From assembly GCA_900539715.1 (NCBI GenBank), contig UQDA01000016.1, positions 1-55,959 on the forward strand: a stretch of DNA of 55,959 bases. Reading direction: 5' to 3'. Shown one piece after another: positions 9,052 to 16,217 of the stretch; position 1 is the stretch's first letter; every line of letters begins with the position of its first letter. The notes under the pieces were generated by a model. It searched no databases. It was not told the origin of the DNA and saw only the letters and a program-made list of their open reading frames with translations. A program made the position numbers and the translations under genes. Source of the DNA: an uncultured Lachnospiraceae bacterium. GTDB taxonomy: Bacteria > Bacillota > Clostridia > Lachnospirales > Lachnospiraceae.

Positions 9052-9116
9052 CGATGTCCATACAAAGCGCGCTCCCCGTGGTGAACTCCACTAATCCGCC
9101 AGTCGCACGCTTTGCT
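9040..9116 (-). promoter_or_regulatory. ZTP (pfl) riboswitch aptamer
   Basis: The minus strand carries the hallmarks of the ZTP/pfl aptamer in order: a P1 stem (GCAAAGCG with CGCTTTGT), the internal-loop core GCGACTGGCG, the P2 hairpin GTGGAGTTCACCAC, the GGGGAGCG return strand, and the 3' conserved CCGCCTGGG that forms P3 and the pseudoknot. It is followed by an overlapping terminator and by the purO-purH genes, a standard target of this riboswitch. Binding of ZTP or ZMP (AICAR ribotide) is expected to prevent termination. Confidence 0.93.
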
Positions 9117-9121
9117 ATTTA

Positions 9122-9127
9122 ATTATA
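9122..9127 (-). promoter_or_regulatory. -10 box for the ZTP riboswitch transcript
   Basis: A perfect TATAAT on the minus strand lies just after the guaB stop codon. Its expected start of transcription (about 9114-9116) coincides with the first base of the aptamer P1 stem. No good -35 hexamer is visible 17 nt upstream (inside the guaB 3' end). Confidence 0.65.
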
Positions 9128-9130
9128 TGC

Positions 9131-10585
9131 TCAGTCTGCAGAGCTATAGTTCGGAGCTTCCTTCGTGATATGGATATCATGAGGATGGCTCTCGCGCAGC
9201 GCTGCTGCAGAAATCTTCACAAATTTGCCGTTCTCCTTCAGCTCGTCGATTGTCTGGGAACCACAGTAACCCATACCTGCGCGCAGACCGCCCATCAACT
9301 GGAATACGGTATCTTCCAAAAGACCCTTGTATGCCACACGGCCTTCTACGCCTTCCGGAACAAGCTTCTTTGCATCTGTCTGGAAGTAACGATCCTTGCT
9401 GCCGTTCTCCATCGCTGCAATAGATCCCATGCCGCGGTAAACCTTATACTTACGTCCCTGATACAGCTCGAAATCCCCAGGGCTCTCATCACAGCCTGCA
9501 AACATCGAACCAAGCATGCACACATTGCCGCCTGCCGCAATAGCTTTGGTTATCTCGCCAGAATATTTGATACCGCCATCTGCGATAACGGGAATACCAT
9601 ACTCTCTTGCCACCGCATAGCAATCCATGATAGCTGTAACCTGCGGAACACCGATACCAGCCACCACACGGGTTGTACAGATAGAACCGGGACCAATGCC
9701 AACCTTAACTGCATCCGCACCCGCCTCGATAAGCGCTCTCGTTGCTTCTCCAGTTGCCACATTACCCGCGATAACCTGAAGCTCAGGATATGCCTCTTTT
9801 ATCATGCGCAGGCACTTCAGAACGTTCTCAGAATGTCCATGTGCGGAATCCAGAACAATAACATCCACCTTCGCCTCAACCAGAGCCGCAACACGATCCA
9901 GAACGTTAGCCGTGATGCCTACGCCTGCGCCGCACAGCAGACGTCCCTGATCATCTTTTGCCGCAAGCGGATATTTGATAGTTTTTTCAATATCCTTGAT
10001 CGTAATAAGACCCTTTAAATTAAAATCCTTATCGACAAGGGGAAGCTTCTCTTTTCTTGCTTTTGCCAGAATCTTCTTAGCTTCCTCCAGCGTAATACCT
10101 TCAGGAGCGGTGATAAGGCCTTCGCTGGTCATAGACTCTTTAATCTTCTTGGAAAAATCTGTTTCGAACTTTAAATCACGGTTTGTGATAATGCCTACCA
10201 GCTTCTTCCCCTCCGTAATCGGGACGCCGGAGATACGGAATTTTGCCATCAGCTCATTTGCATCGGCAAGTGTATGCTCCGGAGATAAAGAAAAAGGATC
10301 TGTGATGACGCCGTTCTCTGAACGCTTAACCTTGTCCACCTCGTCTGCCTGTGCTTCAATGGACATGTTTTTGTGGATAATACCGATACCACCCTGTCTG
10401 GCCATCGCAATTGCCATTCTGTGTTCAGTTACCGTATCCATTCCGGCGCTCATCAACGGAATGTTCAGCTTAATCTTCTTTGTCAACCATGTAGTCACGT
10501 CTACCTGATTGGGAATCACCTTGGAATATGCCGGAACCAGCAGGACATCATCAAAGGTAATACCATCGCCAATAATCTGACCCAT
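9131..10585 (-). CDS. guaB: IMP dehydrogenase
   Basis: A 484-residue IMPDH of standard length. A (beta/alpha)8 barrel is split by two CBS domains (about 93-205). The catalytic cysteine loop is GIGPGSICTTR (C303), and the flap R-Y-F-Q and Y-R-G-M-G-S signatures follow. It oxidises IMP to XMP with NAD+, the first committed step to GMP, and so uses the product of the purO/purH genes immediately downstream. A GGAGGAG site precedes the ATG. A 17-bp-spaced promoter lies at 10666-10694 and a leader hairpin at 10621-10651. Confidence 0.97.
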   Translation of the reverse strand: MGQIIGDGITFDDVLLVPAYSKVIPNQVDVTTWLTKKIKLNIPLMSAGMDTVTEHRMAIAMARQGGIGIIHKNMSIEAQADEVDKVKRSENGVITDPFSLSPEHTLADANELMAKFRISGVPITEGKKLVGIITNRDLKFETDFSKKIKESMTSEGLITAPEGITLEEAKKILAKARKEKLPLVDKDFNLKGLITIKDIEKTIKYPLAAKDDQGRLLCGAGVGITANVLDRVAALVEAKVDVIVLDSAHGHSENVLKCLRMIKEAYPELQVIAGNVATGEATRALIEAGADAVKVGIGPGSICTTRVVAGIGVPQVTAIMDCYAVAREYGIPVIADGGIKYSGEITKAIAAGGNVCMLGSMFAGCDESPGDFELYQGRKYKVYRGMGSIAAMENGSKDRYFQTDAKKLVPEGVEGRVAYKGLLEDTVFQLMGGLRAGMGYCGSQTIDELKENGKFVKISAAALRESHPHDIHITKEAPNYSSAD

Positions 10586-10620
10586 CTTCTCTCCTCCTGT
10601 GTATTTTAAAAAAAGTAATG

Positions 10621-10651
10621 TAAAACTGCCAGTAAAAAATATACTGACAGT
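10621..10651 (-). terminator. Hairpin with U-tract in the guaB leader
   Basis: On the minus strand ACTGTCAGT pairs with ACTGGCAGT (one U-G wobble) around an AT-rich loop, followed by UUUU and, 6 nt on, U7. It can end the DUF6106 transcript. It also lies downstream of the predicted guaB transcription start, so it could act as an attenuator. Confidence 0.55.
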
Positions 10652-10665
10652 CCTTATTTGAAGAA

Positions 10666-10694
10666 AGTGTAACAGAATTCAGTCCTTGTGTCAA
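10666..10694 (-). promoter_or_regulatory. guaB promoter
   Basis: TTGACA (10689-10694) and TACACT (10666-10671) on the minus strand are separated by 17 nt. The -35 box overlaps the stop codon region of the upstream DUF6106 gene. The predicted start is about 75 nt ahead of the guaB ATG. Confidence 0.7.
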
Positions 10695-11206
10695 TCCGAA
10701 AATACTTTTCTCGGAGCAACCGACTGCATTGCCTTTACCATCGCCGGGTTCGGCTCCATGATTACCTTTCTGTCTCCGTTATAAATCATAAGATAGCGTT
10801 TGTCCGGCTGTCCTGCAACACCGCTGGAATAATCCGTCGTCTTTAAGTCGCGGTTCTTAACGCCATCTAAATGCCATGAATTAATCGGCGCAAAAATCTC
10901 GATGCGGTCCAGTTCAAATTTCTCCGCTTTCTTGCGTCTTGTCTTGTTAAAAATCTTGTCCACGGAAATCTCTCTGTCCACATACAGATACTCGAATTCC
11001 ATGTTTGCACGCTGTCCCACAAAGTAAGCTCCCAGGCCTGCCGCAAGTCCCACAAACAGGAGCGGGAAGAATATCATCCCTCCGACCACGCCGATACCCG
11101 TTATCCCCCACAAAAGTATCTTGAGAGCGTTCAGCATTCCCGACGGCTTCTTTGCCACCAGACATTCCACGTAACTTTCGTTCATGTCACATACCACCTT
11201 CATCAT
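10691..11206 (-). CDS. DUF6106 family membrane protein
   Basis: A 171-residue protein with a short soluble N-terminus, a hydrophobic double segment (about 28-65, rich in G, I, V, L, F), then a polar domain with an F-E-L-D-R-I-E-I-F-A-P and Y-L-M-I-Y-N-G-D-R-K motif. I match it to DUF6106, a Clostridia family without known function, whose C-terminal part resembles a PH-like fold by pattern only. ATG 11206 has no clear ribosome site; ATG 11185, seven codons in, follows AAGGTGG and may be the true start. Single-gene unit ahead of guaB. Confidence 0.7.
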   Translation of the reverse strand: MMKVVCDMNESYVECLVAKKPSGMLNALKILLWGITGIGVVGGMIFFPLLFVGLAAGLGAYFVGQRANMEFEYLYVDREISVDKIFNKTRRKKAEKFELDRIEIFAPINSWHLDGVKNRDLKTTDYSSGVAGQPDKRYLMIYNGDRKVIMEPNPAMVKAMQSVAPRKVFSD

Positions 11207-11338
11207 TATTACCGCAGGAAAATCCCTGCCGGCACTTTTTGCGCCGTTCTTTTATTATCATATTACACATTCCCCCCTTTTTCAAGGCTTTCCGCCTCTC
11301 TTTGGCACTGTTTAGAAAATTTTCATTTTTCTCTTCCA

Positions 11339-11367
11339 TTGACTTTATGCCGTGAAAAGTTTATCAT
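11339..11367 (+). promoter_or_regulatory. Promoter of the 11412 membrane-protein gene
   Basis: TTGACT (11339-11344) and TATCAT (11362-11367) with a 17-nt spacer, about 40 nt ahead of the start codon at 11412. Confidence 0.75.
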
Positions 11368-11411
11368 AAACAACAGACCATTTTATTTTTTACCAAGGAG
11401 GCACATACAGC

Positions 11412-12107
11412 ATGGCAGCAGGCAATTCCGTCAATGACGAAATAAGGGAACAGCATCAGAAAATGAAAGGCAAAAGCCGCAAGGAAAAATTCGCCTATTT
11501 CTGGGAATACTATAAGGTTCATACGCTCGTTGCCATTCTGGTTCTTATTCTGGGCGGCAGCATGATATACTCTATCGCAACACAAAAGGATATTATAATG
11601 GAAGCGGCATTCGTTAACACCTATCTGTCGAACGCACTGGAGATGGACACCGGTACAGAAGAGATGGCTTCTGAATTTATCGCTTTTTCCGGCGCTGATG
11701 CAAAAAAAGAAGCTGCGGTCATCAGCACTATGTCCATCAGCTATGAAAGCGCTGATGAAATGTCCTTTGCCAATATTCAGAAGCTCATGGCGATGGTAGC
11801 AGCACGCACAATCGATGCTATCGTTGCAAACGAAGACTATATCGACCACGCCCTGGAAACCGGGATATTTACCGACCTTCGGACCTGTCTGTCTGAAGAA
11901 CAATTCGAGGAATTAGACAGCAAAGGCATGCTCCTTTACAAAGATTTGGGCGATGATGATACAGATGAGAAAATTCCCGTTGCGATCGATGTCCGCAGTT
12001 CCAAATATATGCTGTCCGATGAAGTCCCCGCATGGCTCATTGTCGTCAGCAATTCAAAGCATCCTGACAAAGCGCTGGAATTTCTGGAATTTATGCTTAC
12101 GGAATAA
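11412..12107 (+). CDS. Hypothetical single-pass membrane protein
   Basis: A 231-residue protein with a basic cytoplasmic N-terminus (residues 1-37, rich in K, R, E), one transmembrane helix (about 38-58, V-A-I-L-V-L-I-L-G-G-S-M-I-Y) and an acidic extracellular domain. The ectodomain ends in S-K-H-P-D-K-A-L-E-F-L-E-F, which looks like the C-terminal lobe of a periplasmic binding protein fold, so it may be an anchored, shortened solute-binding-like domain. I do not recognise the family. An AAGGAGG site precedes the ATG. The stop codon directly abuts the 3' end of a group II intron fragment. Confidence 0.75.
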   Translation: MAAGNSVNDEIREQHQKMKGKSRKEKFAYFWEYYKVHTLVAILVLILGGSMIYSIATQKDIIMEAAFVNTYLSNALEMDTGTEEMASEFIAFSGADAKKEAAVISTMSISYESADEMSFANIQKLMAMVAARTIDAIVANEDYIDHALETGIFTDLRTCLSEEQFEELDSKGMLLYKDLGDDDTDEKIPVAIDVRSSKYMLSDEVPAWLIVVSNSKHPDKALEFLEFMLTE

Positions 12108-12361
12108 ATCGAGTAAGAGGTGATGGCTAACCGCCGTCCTCTCACGCCACCGTGCATACCGTCCGGTACACGGCTTTTTCGATAGTTGATATGCACAGAC
12201 TGATAGGCTGTGGCTGGATCATAAAAGCCCCGGTTTATCAGTCTTTTTTCATAATTCACTGCCAGCTTCAGTATTTTCTTCAAATCTGCCTCACCTGCTC
12301 CCCTGGTGTATGACAAACCTCGTATTGATTGCAGCTCATAGGAGTATCTCAAATCTGTCAC
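12108..12361 (-). mobile_element. Remnant of a group II intron (3' end, domains V-VI)
   Basis: On the minus strand AGCCGTGTACC, a GGAC loop and GGTATGCACGGT (12149-12175) form a domain V-like hairpin with the AGC start and a 2-nt bulge. It is followed by a domain VI-like stem (GAGG...CCTC with an A near the end) and the terminal CTCGAT at 12108. Read as protein the segment gives S-R-V-P-D-G-M-H-G-G-V-R-G-R, the usual read-through of this region in intron-encoded reverse transcriptase reading frames. The reverse transcriptase itself is missing, so the element is dead. The 5' limit is not visible and is placed at the end of the open frame. Confidence 0.6.
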
Positions 12362-12405
12362 TGAATATAAGCCGACAAAACACCTAAAAACATATCAAAA
12401 GAAAC

Positions 12406-13041
12406 ATGGTACCAAAAATGAACTTTGTAACGAAAAAACAAATAAATAGAGGCTGGTCAAATGATAAAAAATACTGTGTTACCGATGAGAACGGCACACG
12501 TTATCTTTACCGTGTGTCCGACATCACACAGCATGACACAAAACAGTCCGAATTTAACATGATGAAACAGGTCGCTTCTTTGGGCGTTCCTATGTGCCAG
12601 CCTATCGAATTCGGCACTTGTGGGGATGGGGTATATTTCATCTAAAGTTGGATTGACGGCGAAGATGCTGAACAAGTTATGTCGAGCTATCCAGATACTG
12701 AGCAATATAAGTACGGTCTTGAAGCAGGACATATTCTTTGCAAAATCCACTCTATCCCTGCCCCTGTAACACAGGAAGCCTGGGAAATCCGTTTTAATCG
12801 TAAATTGGATTATAAAATCAAAAAGTATAATGAGTGCCCCATTCATTATGACAATGGACAAACATTTATCAATTATATAAACGAAAACCGTCATTTACTT
12901 AAAAATAGACCACAGGTGTACCAGCACGGCGATTATCATATCGGAAATATGAAGCAAACTAAAGAAGTCCTTTCCTGGTATGACAATATGCGCAATCCCA
13001 TACCGACATGGTATAGCGACCTTTCACAAAAGAAGGTTTAA
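12406..13041 (+). pseudogene. Broken aminoglycoside phosphotransferase-like gene
   Basis: The frame starting near 12406/12418 encodes M-N-F-V-T-K-K-Q-I-N-R-G-W-S and matches APH-family small kinases of Firmicutes. It is broken twice. A TAA at 12643-12645 interrupts Y-F-I-[stop]-S-W-I-D-G-E, and the frame continues without shift. Further on, the catalytic loop HGDYHIGNM (about 12925-12951) is joined directly to the C-terminal K-E-V-L-S-W-Y-D-N-M-R-N-P-I-P-T-W-Y segment. About 90 residues that normally hold the metal-binding I-D-F-N/D motif are missing. No ribosome site is evident. It cannot make an active kinase. Confidence 0.8.
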
Positions 13042-13225
13042 GCGAGTTCTTTCACTATCTGAAAGCCAACGAGTAGAATGTTCTTTAAAATAATAAAGTG
13101 TCAATAATATGACATACGATAATAATTTTTGAAAAGTGATAAATATTCTTGTATCTTCGGAAAAATTCGTAATTAGCAGAGCTATCCCCTCCACATTTTC
13201 ATTTATTCCGCACGTAGTTGATCAA

Positions 13226-13257
13226 AGAACAGGCATGACCGAAATCATGCCTGTTCT
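13226..13257 (-). terminator. Perfect 13-bp hairpin, probable 3' end of the GRE/GH38 operon
   Basis: AGAACAGGCATGA and TCATGCCTGTTCT pair perfectly around a CCGAAA loop (minus strand TTTCGG). It lies 83 nt after the stop of the last operon gene on the minus strand. The U-tract on that strand is short (TTT), so it may be a weak terminator or an mRNA-end stabiliser. The rest of 13080-13339 shows nothing else identifiable. Confidence 0.6.
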
Positions 13258-13339
13258 AAAAAATTTGAGTATTACTCTCTTACCAGCAGGGAGCCAAAGA
13301 CGCGCACCTTTTTATCAGGAATCACTCTGCTCCCTCCTC

Positions 13340-16180
13340 TTATTTTATTTTTACTGCAAAAATTGCGCTGCCGTCTGCCTGCGTTGTCACTTCGTTTCCA
13401 TCGATATTTACACAATGTCCGGTCTCTGTCCCAAACAGGTCCACAGCTGCTGCCTCCGTTACCGCTTTTCCAAAGGCGAGGCGTACAGAAGCGCTCTCTC
13501 TGGACAAATTGCAGCCGCGCACCAGTACGCCGCCGTCTTCTGTCGGCTGTACTGCCGTGATGACTGCGGACTCTGCCTCTGCACGCACAAGACTGTCCTC
13601 CATCGGCAGCGTACCGTAATGGGAATTTGAGGGCTGATAAAACATTTTATGGTTGCATGCAACCGCCATTTCCTCTGTCTGCTTTGCGTCGCCGTTCCCC
13701 GCTCCCATCCAAAGCGTTACTGTATGTATCCCGCGTTCCGGATACGGGTCGGGACTGACTGAGCTGTTTATCAAAGACAAACTGAGGCTGTCTTTTTCTC
13801 CGCGGTAGCCGTACTTGCTGTCCGAAATCAGCACAGCGCTGCTGCCGTCCATGCGCAGCGCCATCCCGTAGCGCAAGCCAGGCACATCGTTATTCAGTGC
13901 CCTTCGTACCACCGCCCCGGCAGGAATATCATAACAAAACGAATCTGTTTGATAAGACAGCGGTATTTTCCATACCAGCGCCGGAATAACCTCTCTGCCT
14001 GTTTCTTTCCAGTCCACTTTCAGCTCTATACGCATAAGCGGCTGATCCTTCTCCAGCACATAGGTGACCTCTGCCGAGGAATCCGCCACCGTAAAGAACG
14101 CCTTCACACTGCTTCTAAGGATGCCGTTTTCCTGCTTTTCCAACCGTAGACAGCGATCAACCTGTTCGCTCTTTAAGGTGCGTCCGATGTTCCACGCGCT
14201 GGAGGTCGCGCATTCCGTTTCCAGATAGACAAGTCCTGCTTCACTGCCTTCCGCAATCAGCTCCTGTCCCGTCATCTTATCCAGCATCGAAACGATATTG
14301 CCGCTTACCGAGCTTATCCGCACGGCTGTTTTCTCATTTTCCAGGACAATATCATCATAAAATCCTGCTACCTGCTCATTTTCCTGCAGATAGACCTGAT
14401 ATCTTTCTGCTTCCTTCTGGTAAAGAACAACTGTCGTGTATCCAAGCGCGGGAACCTCCTTTTCCACAAGGACACGGAAATATTTATGGTCCCAATACTG
14501 CTGCAGCTCCCTGTCCACCAGCTGGAACTGTAACTCGTTCCCTTCTGTATCCCGTACTGCAATCCGCCTTAAATCACCCGTCCAATCCCAGACAGTCAGC
14601 TCGACGACCTCTTTTCTCGGATGAGGAAGACTGTTAAAAATATGGAATATCCTCGTCCTGCCGCTTCCGCGCTCCGTACTCGGCACACCTACAAAATTCT
14701 CTATGCCGTACCCCGCTCCGGCTCCTTCCGACTGGCTGTTATAGGCATCGATATCAACAGGGATCGCCGAGGTATCAATATTTTCTGCAATCACGCGCAT
14801 TGCGTTTGAAATCTGTGTATTTGCAGTCGCAAGTGATGTCTGAAACAGCCCCATCGCATGTTCTCTGGAATCCTGCACGCAGGAACCTGTAAGGATATCA
14901 TGGAAATGCGTAAACAGCACGTCCTGCCACGCCTTTGTCAGCTTCTCCTTTGCATAAGGAAACCCCGCCTGCTGTCCCGCCAGTGCGCTCATCGCCTCCG
15001 CATCATACAAAGCAGCTTCCAGTCTGCGGTTTCCTCTCTTAATCCGGCTCTGGGTCGTATAACAGCCCGGTGCGAAATAGTTCAGCTCCTGTTTTACAAC
15101 CGGAAGCTTTTCCCGGACGCTTTCCGCCGCGTGAAAATACTCTCGTATCGTTCCAAAACGGATTTTCGGGTAGATTTTCCATGTCATCATTTCCAGAGCC
15201 CTCTCCACATCGCGGCGCGTAGGACCGCCGCCATGATCGCCGACGCCATAAATGACGAGACCCGTTTTCAAGCCGCTGCTCCTGCGGACGATTTCAAGAA
15301 AGCCAGCACCTATCTGAGGGGTTATCGCCCCGTTGTACCAGTTTGGCTCCCGATAAGTCAGCACTTCCTGCCCGGAAGGCGCCTGATAACGGTAAAGCAC
15401 ATCTTTACGCGCATTTCCCCTGCAATGATAAAAATATTTCACACCTCCGAATCGGTCGATCTCCGGTACGTTTCCGCTATGTCCGAATGTATCCGGTGAA
15501 AAGTCCAGGTCAAAATCCTTTACCCCCCATACCTTTTCCAGATATTCCCTGGAACACTGGATATGGCGCAGCAATGACTCTCCGGAAGGCATATTTTTGT
15601 CTGTCTCTACCCATGCGGAAGCCGTCACCTCCCAGCGTCCCTCTGCAATCCTTTTCTTTATCCTTTCCATCAACTCCGGGTCATATTCTTCTACAATTTT
15701 ATAGACTGATGCCTGGGACTGGGAAAAACAAAAATCCGGATACTGATCCATCACATTCAAAATCGACCGGAAAGTCGCCAGCACGATGGAAACCGTCTCT
15801 GTAAAGCTCCACATCCAGTTCATGTCGATGTGGGCATGTGCAGCAAGTATCAGCTCATAGGACTTCGCCTCTTCTTCCATAGGAGAAAGTATCTCTTCTG
15901 CCTCCCTGCACGCCTGGTCGGTCAGGACTCCTTCTTCTTCCTGCCTGTTCAGCAGATAATCCAGAGCCTCTTCCAGTATTTTATCATACTGTCCTCCCTT
16001 TTCCTCTGTCAGGTGCAGCGCAAATTCCAATTCACTCAGTATTCTGGTATTCGCCCGGCTCGGCCGCGTAATATGCGCCTGCTCTTCCTTCGGCATGCCG
16101 AACGTATCTTCAAACCGGAATTTCTCTCTGTTGCCTCCGACTCCTGTTTTCAGCGTTGTAAATTTTTCTGCTAAAGTCAT
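13340..16180 (-). CDS. GH38 alpha-mannosidase
   Basis: A 946-residue glycoside hydrolase of family 38. HAHIDMNWMW (about 115-124) supplies the zinc ligands, and FSPDTFGHSG holds the nucleophile aspartate. The C-terminal half is a beta-sandwich with V-L-Y-Q-K-E and C-N-L-S-R-E segments. It should hydrolyse alpha-mannosides in the cytoplasm, since no signal peptide is present. I chose ATG 16180, which follows AAAGGCGG by 9 nt; GTG 16186 is too close to that site. It is the last gene of the seven-gene operon that begins with the ABC permeases, 38 nt after the glycyl radical enzyme stop. Confidence 0.93.
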   Translation of the reverse strand: MTLAEKFTTLKTGVGGNREKFRFEDTFGMPKEEQAHITRPSRANTRILSELEFALHLTEEKGGQYDKILEEALDYLLNRQEEEGVLTDQACREAEEILSPMEEEAKSYELILAAHAHIDMNWMWSFTETVSIVLATFRSILNVMDQYPDFCFSQSQASVYKIVEEYDPELMERIKKRIAEGRWEVTASAWVETDKNMPSGESLLRHIQCSREYLEKVWGVKDFDLDFSPDTFGHSGNVPEIDRFGGVKYFYHCRGNARKDVLYRYQAPSGQEVLTYREPNWYNGAITPQIGAGFLEIVRRSSGLKTGLVIYGVGDHGGGPTRRDVERALEMMTWKIYPKIRFGTIREYFHAAESVREKLPVVKQELNYFAPGCYTTQSRIKRGNRRLEAALYDAEAMSALAGQQAGFPYAKEKLTKAWQDVLFTHFHDILTGSCVQDSREHAMGLFQTSLATANTQISNAMRVIAENIDTSAIPVDIDAYNSQSEGAGAGYGIENFVGVPSTERGSGRTRIFHIFNSLPHPRKEVVELTVWDWTGDLRRIAVRDTEGNELQFQLVDRELQQYWDHKYFRVLVEKEVPALGYTTVVLYQKEAERYQVYLQENEQVAGFYDDIVLENEKTAVRISSVSGNIVSMLDKMTGQELIAEGSEAGLVYLETECATSSAWNIGRTLKSEQVDRCLRLEKQENGILRSSVKAFFTVADSSAEVTYVLEKDQPLMRIELKVDWKETGREVIPALVWKIPLSYQTDSFCYDIPAGAVVRRALNNDVPGLRYGMALRMDGSSAVLISDSKYGYRGEKDSLSLSLINSSVSPDPYPERGIHTVTLWMGAGNGDAKQTEEMAVACNHKMFYQPSNSHYGTLPMEDSLVRAEAESAVITAVQPTEDGGVLVRGCNLSRESASVRLAFGKAVTEAAAVDLFGTETGHCVNIDGNEVTTQADGSAIFAVKIK

Positions 16181-16217
16181 AATCACTGTCCGCCTTTCTT
16201 CCTATAATAAATATGTA

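Noticed and set aside
9170..10018. 282-codon plus-strand open frame
   Set aside because: Antisense to guaB, which is certain; no supporting signals.
12108..13340. Prophage or integrative-element fragment
   Set aside because: No integrase, phage structural gene or attachment-site repeat is visible; only the intron end and the kinase pseudogene can be supported.
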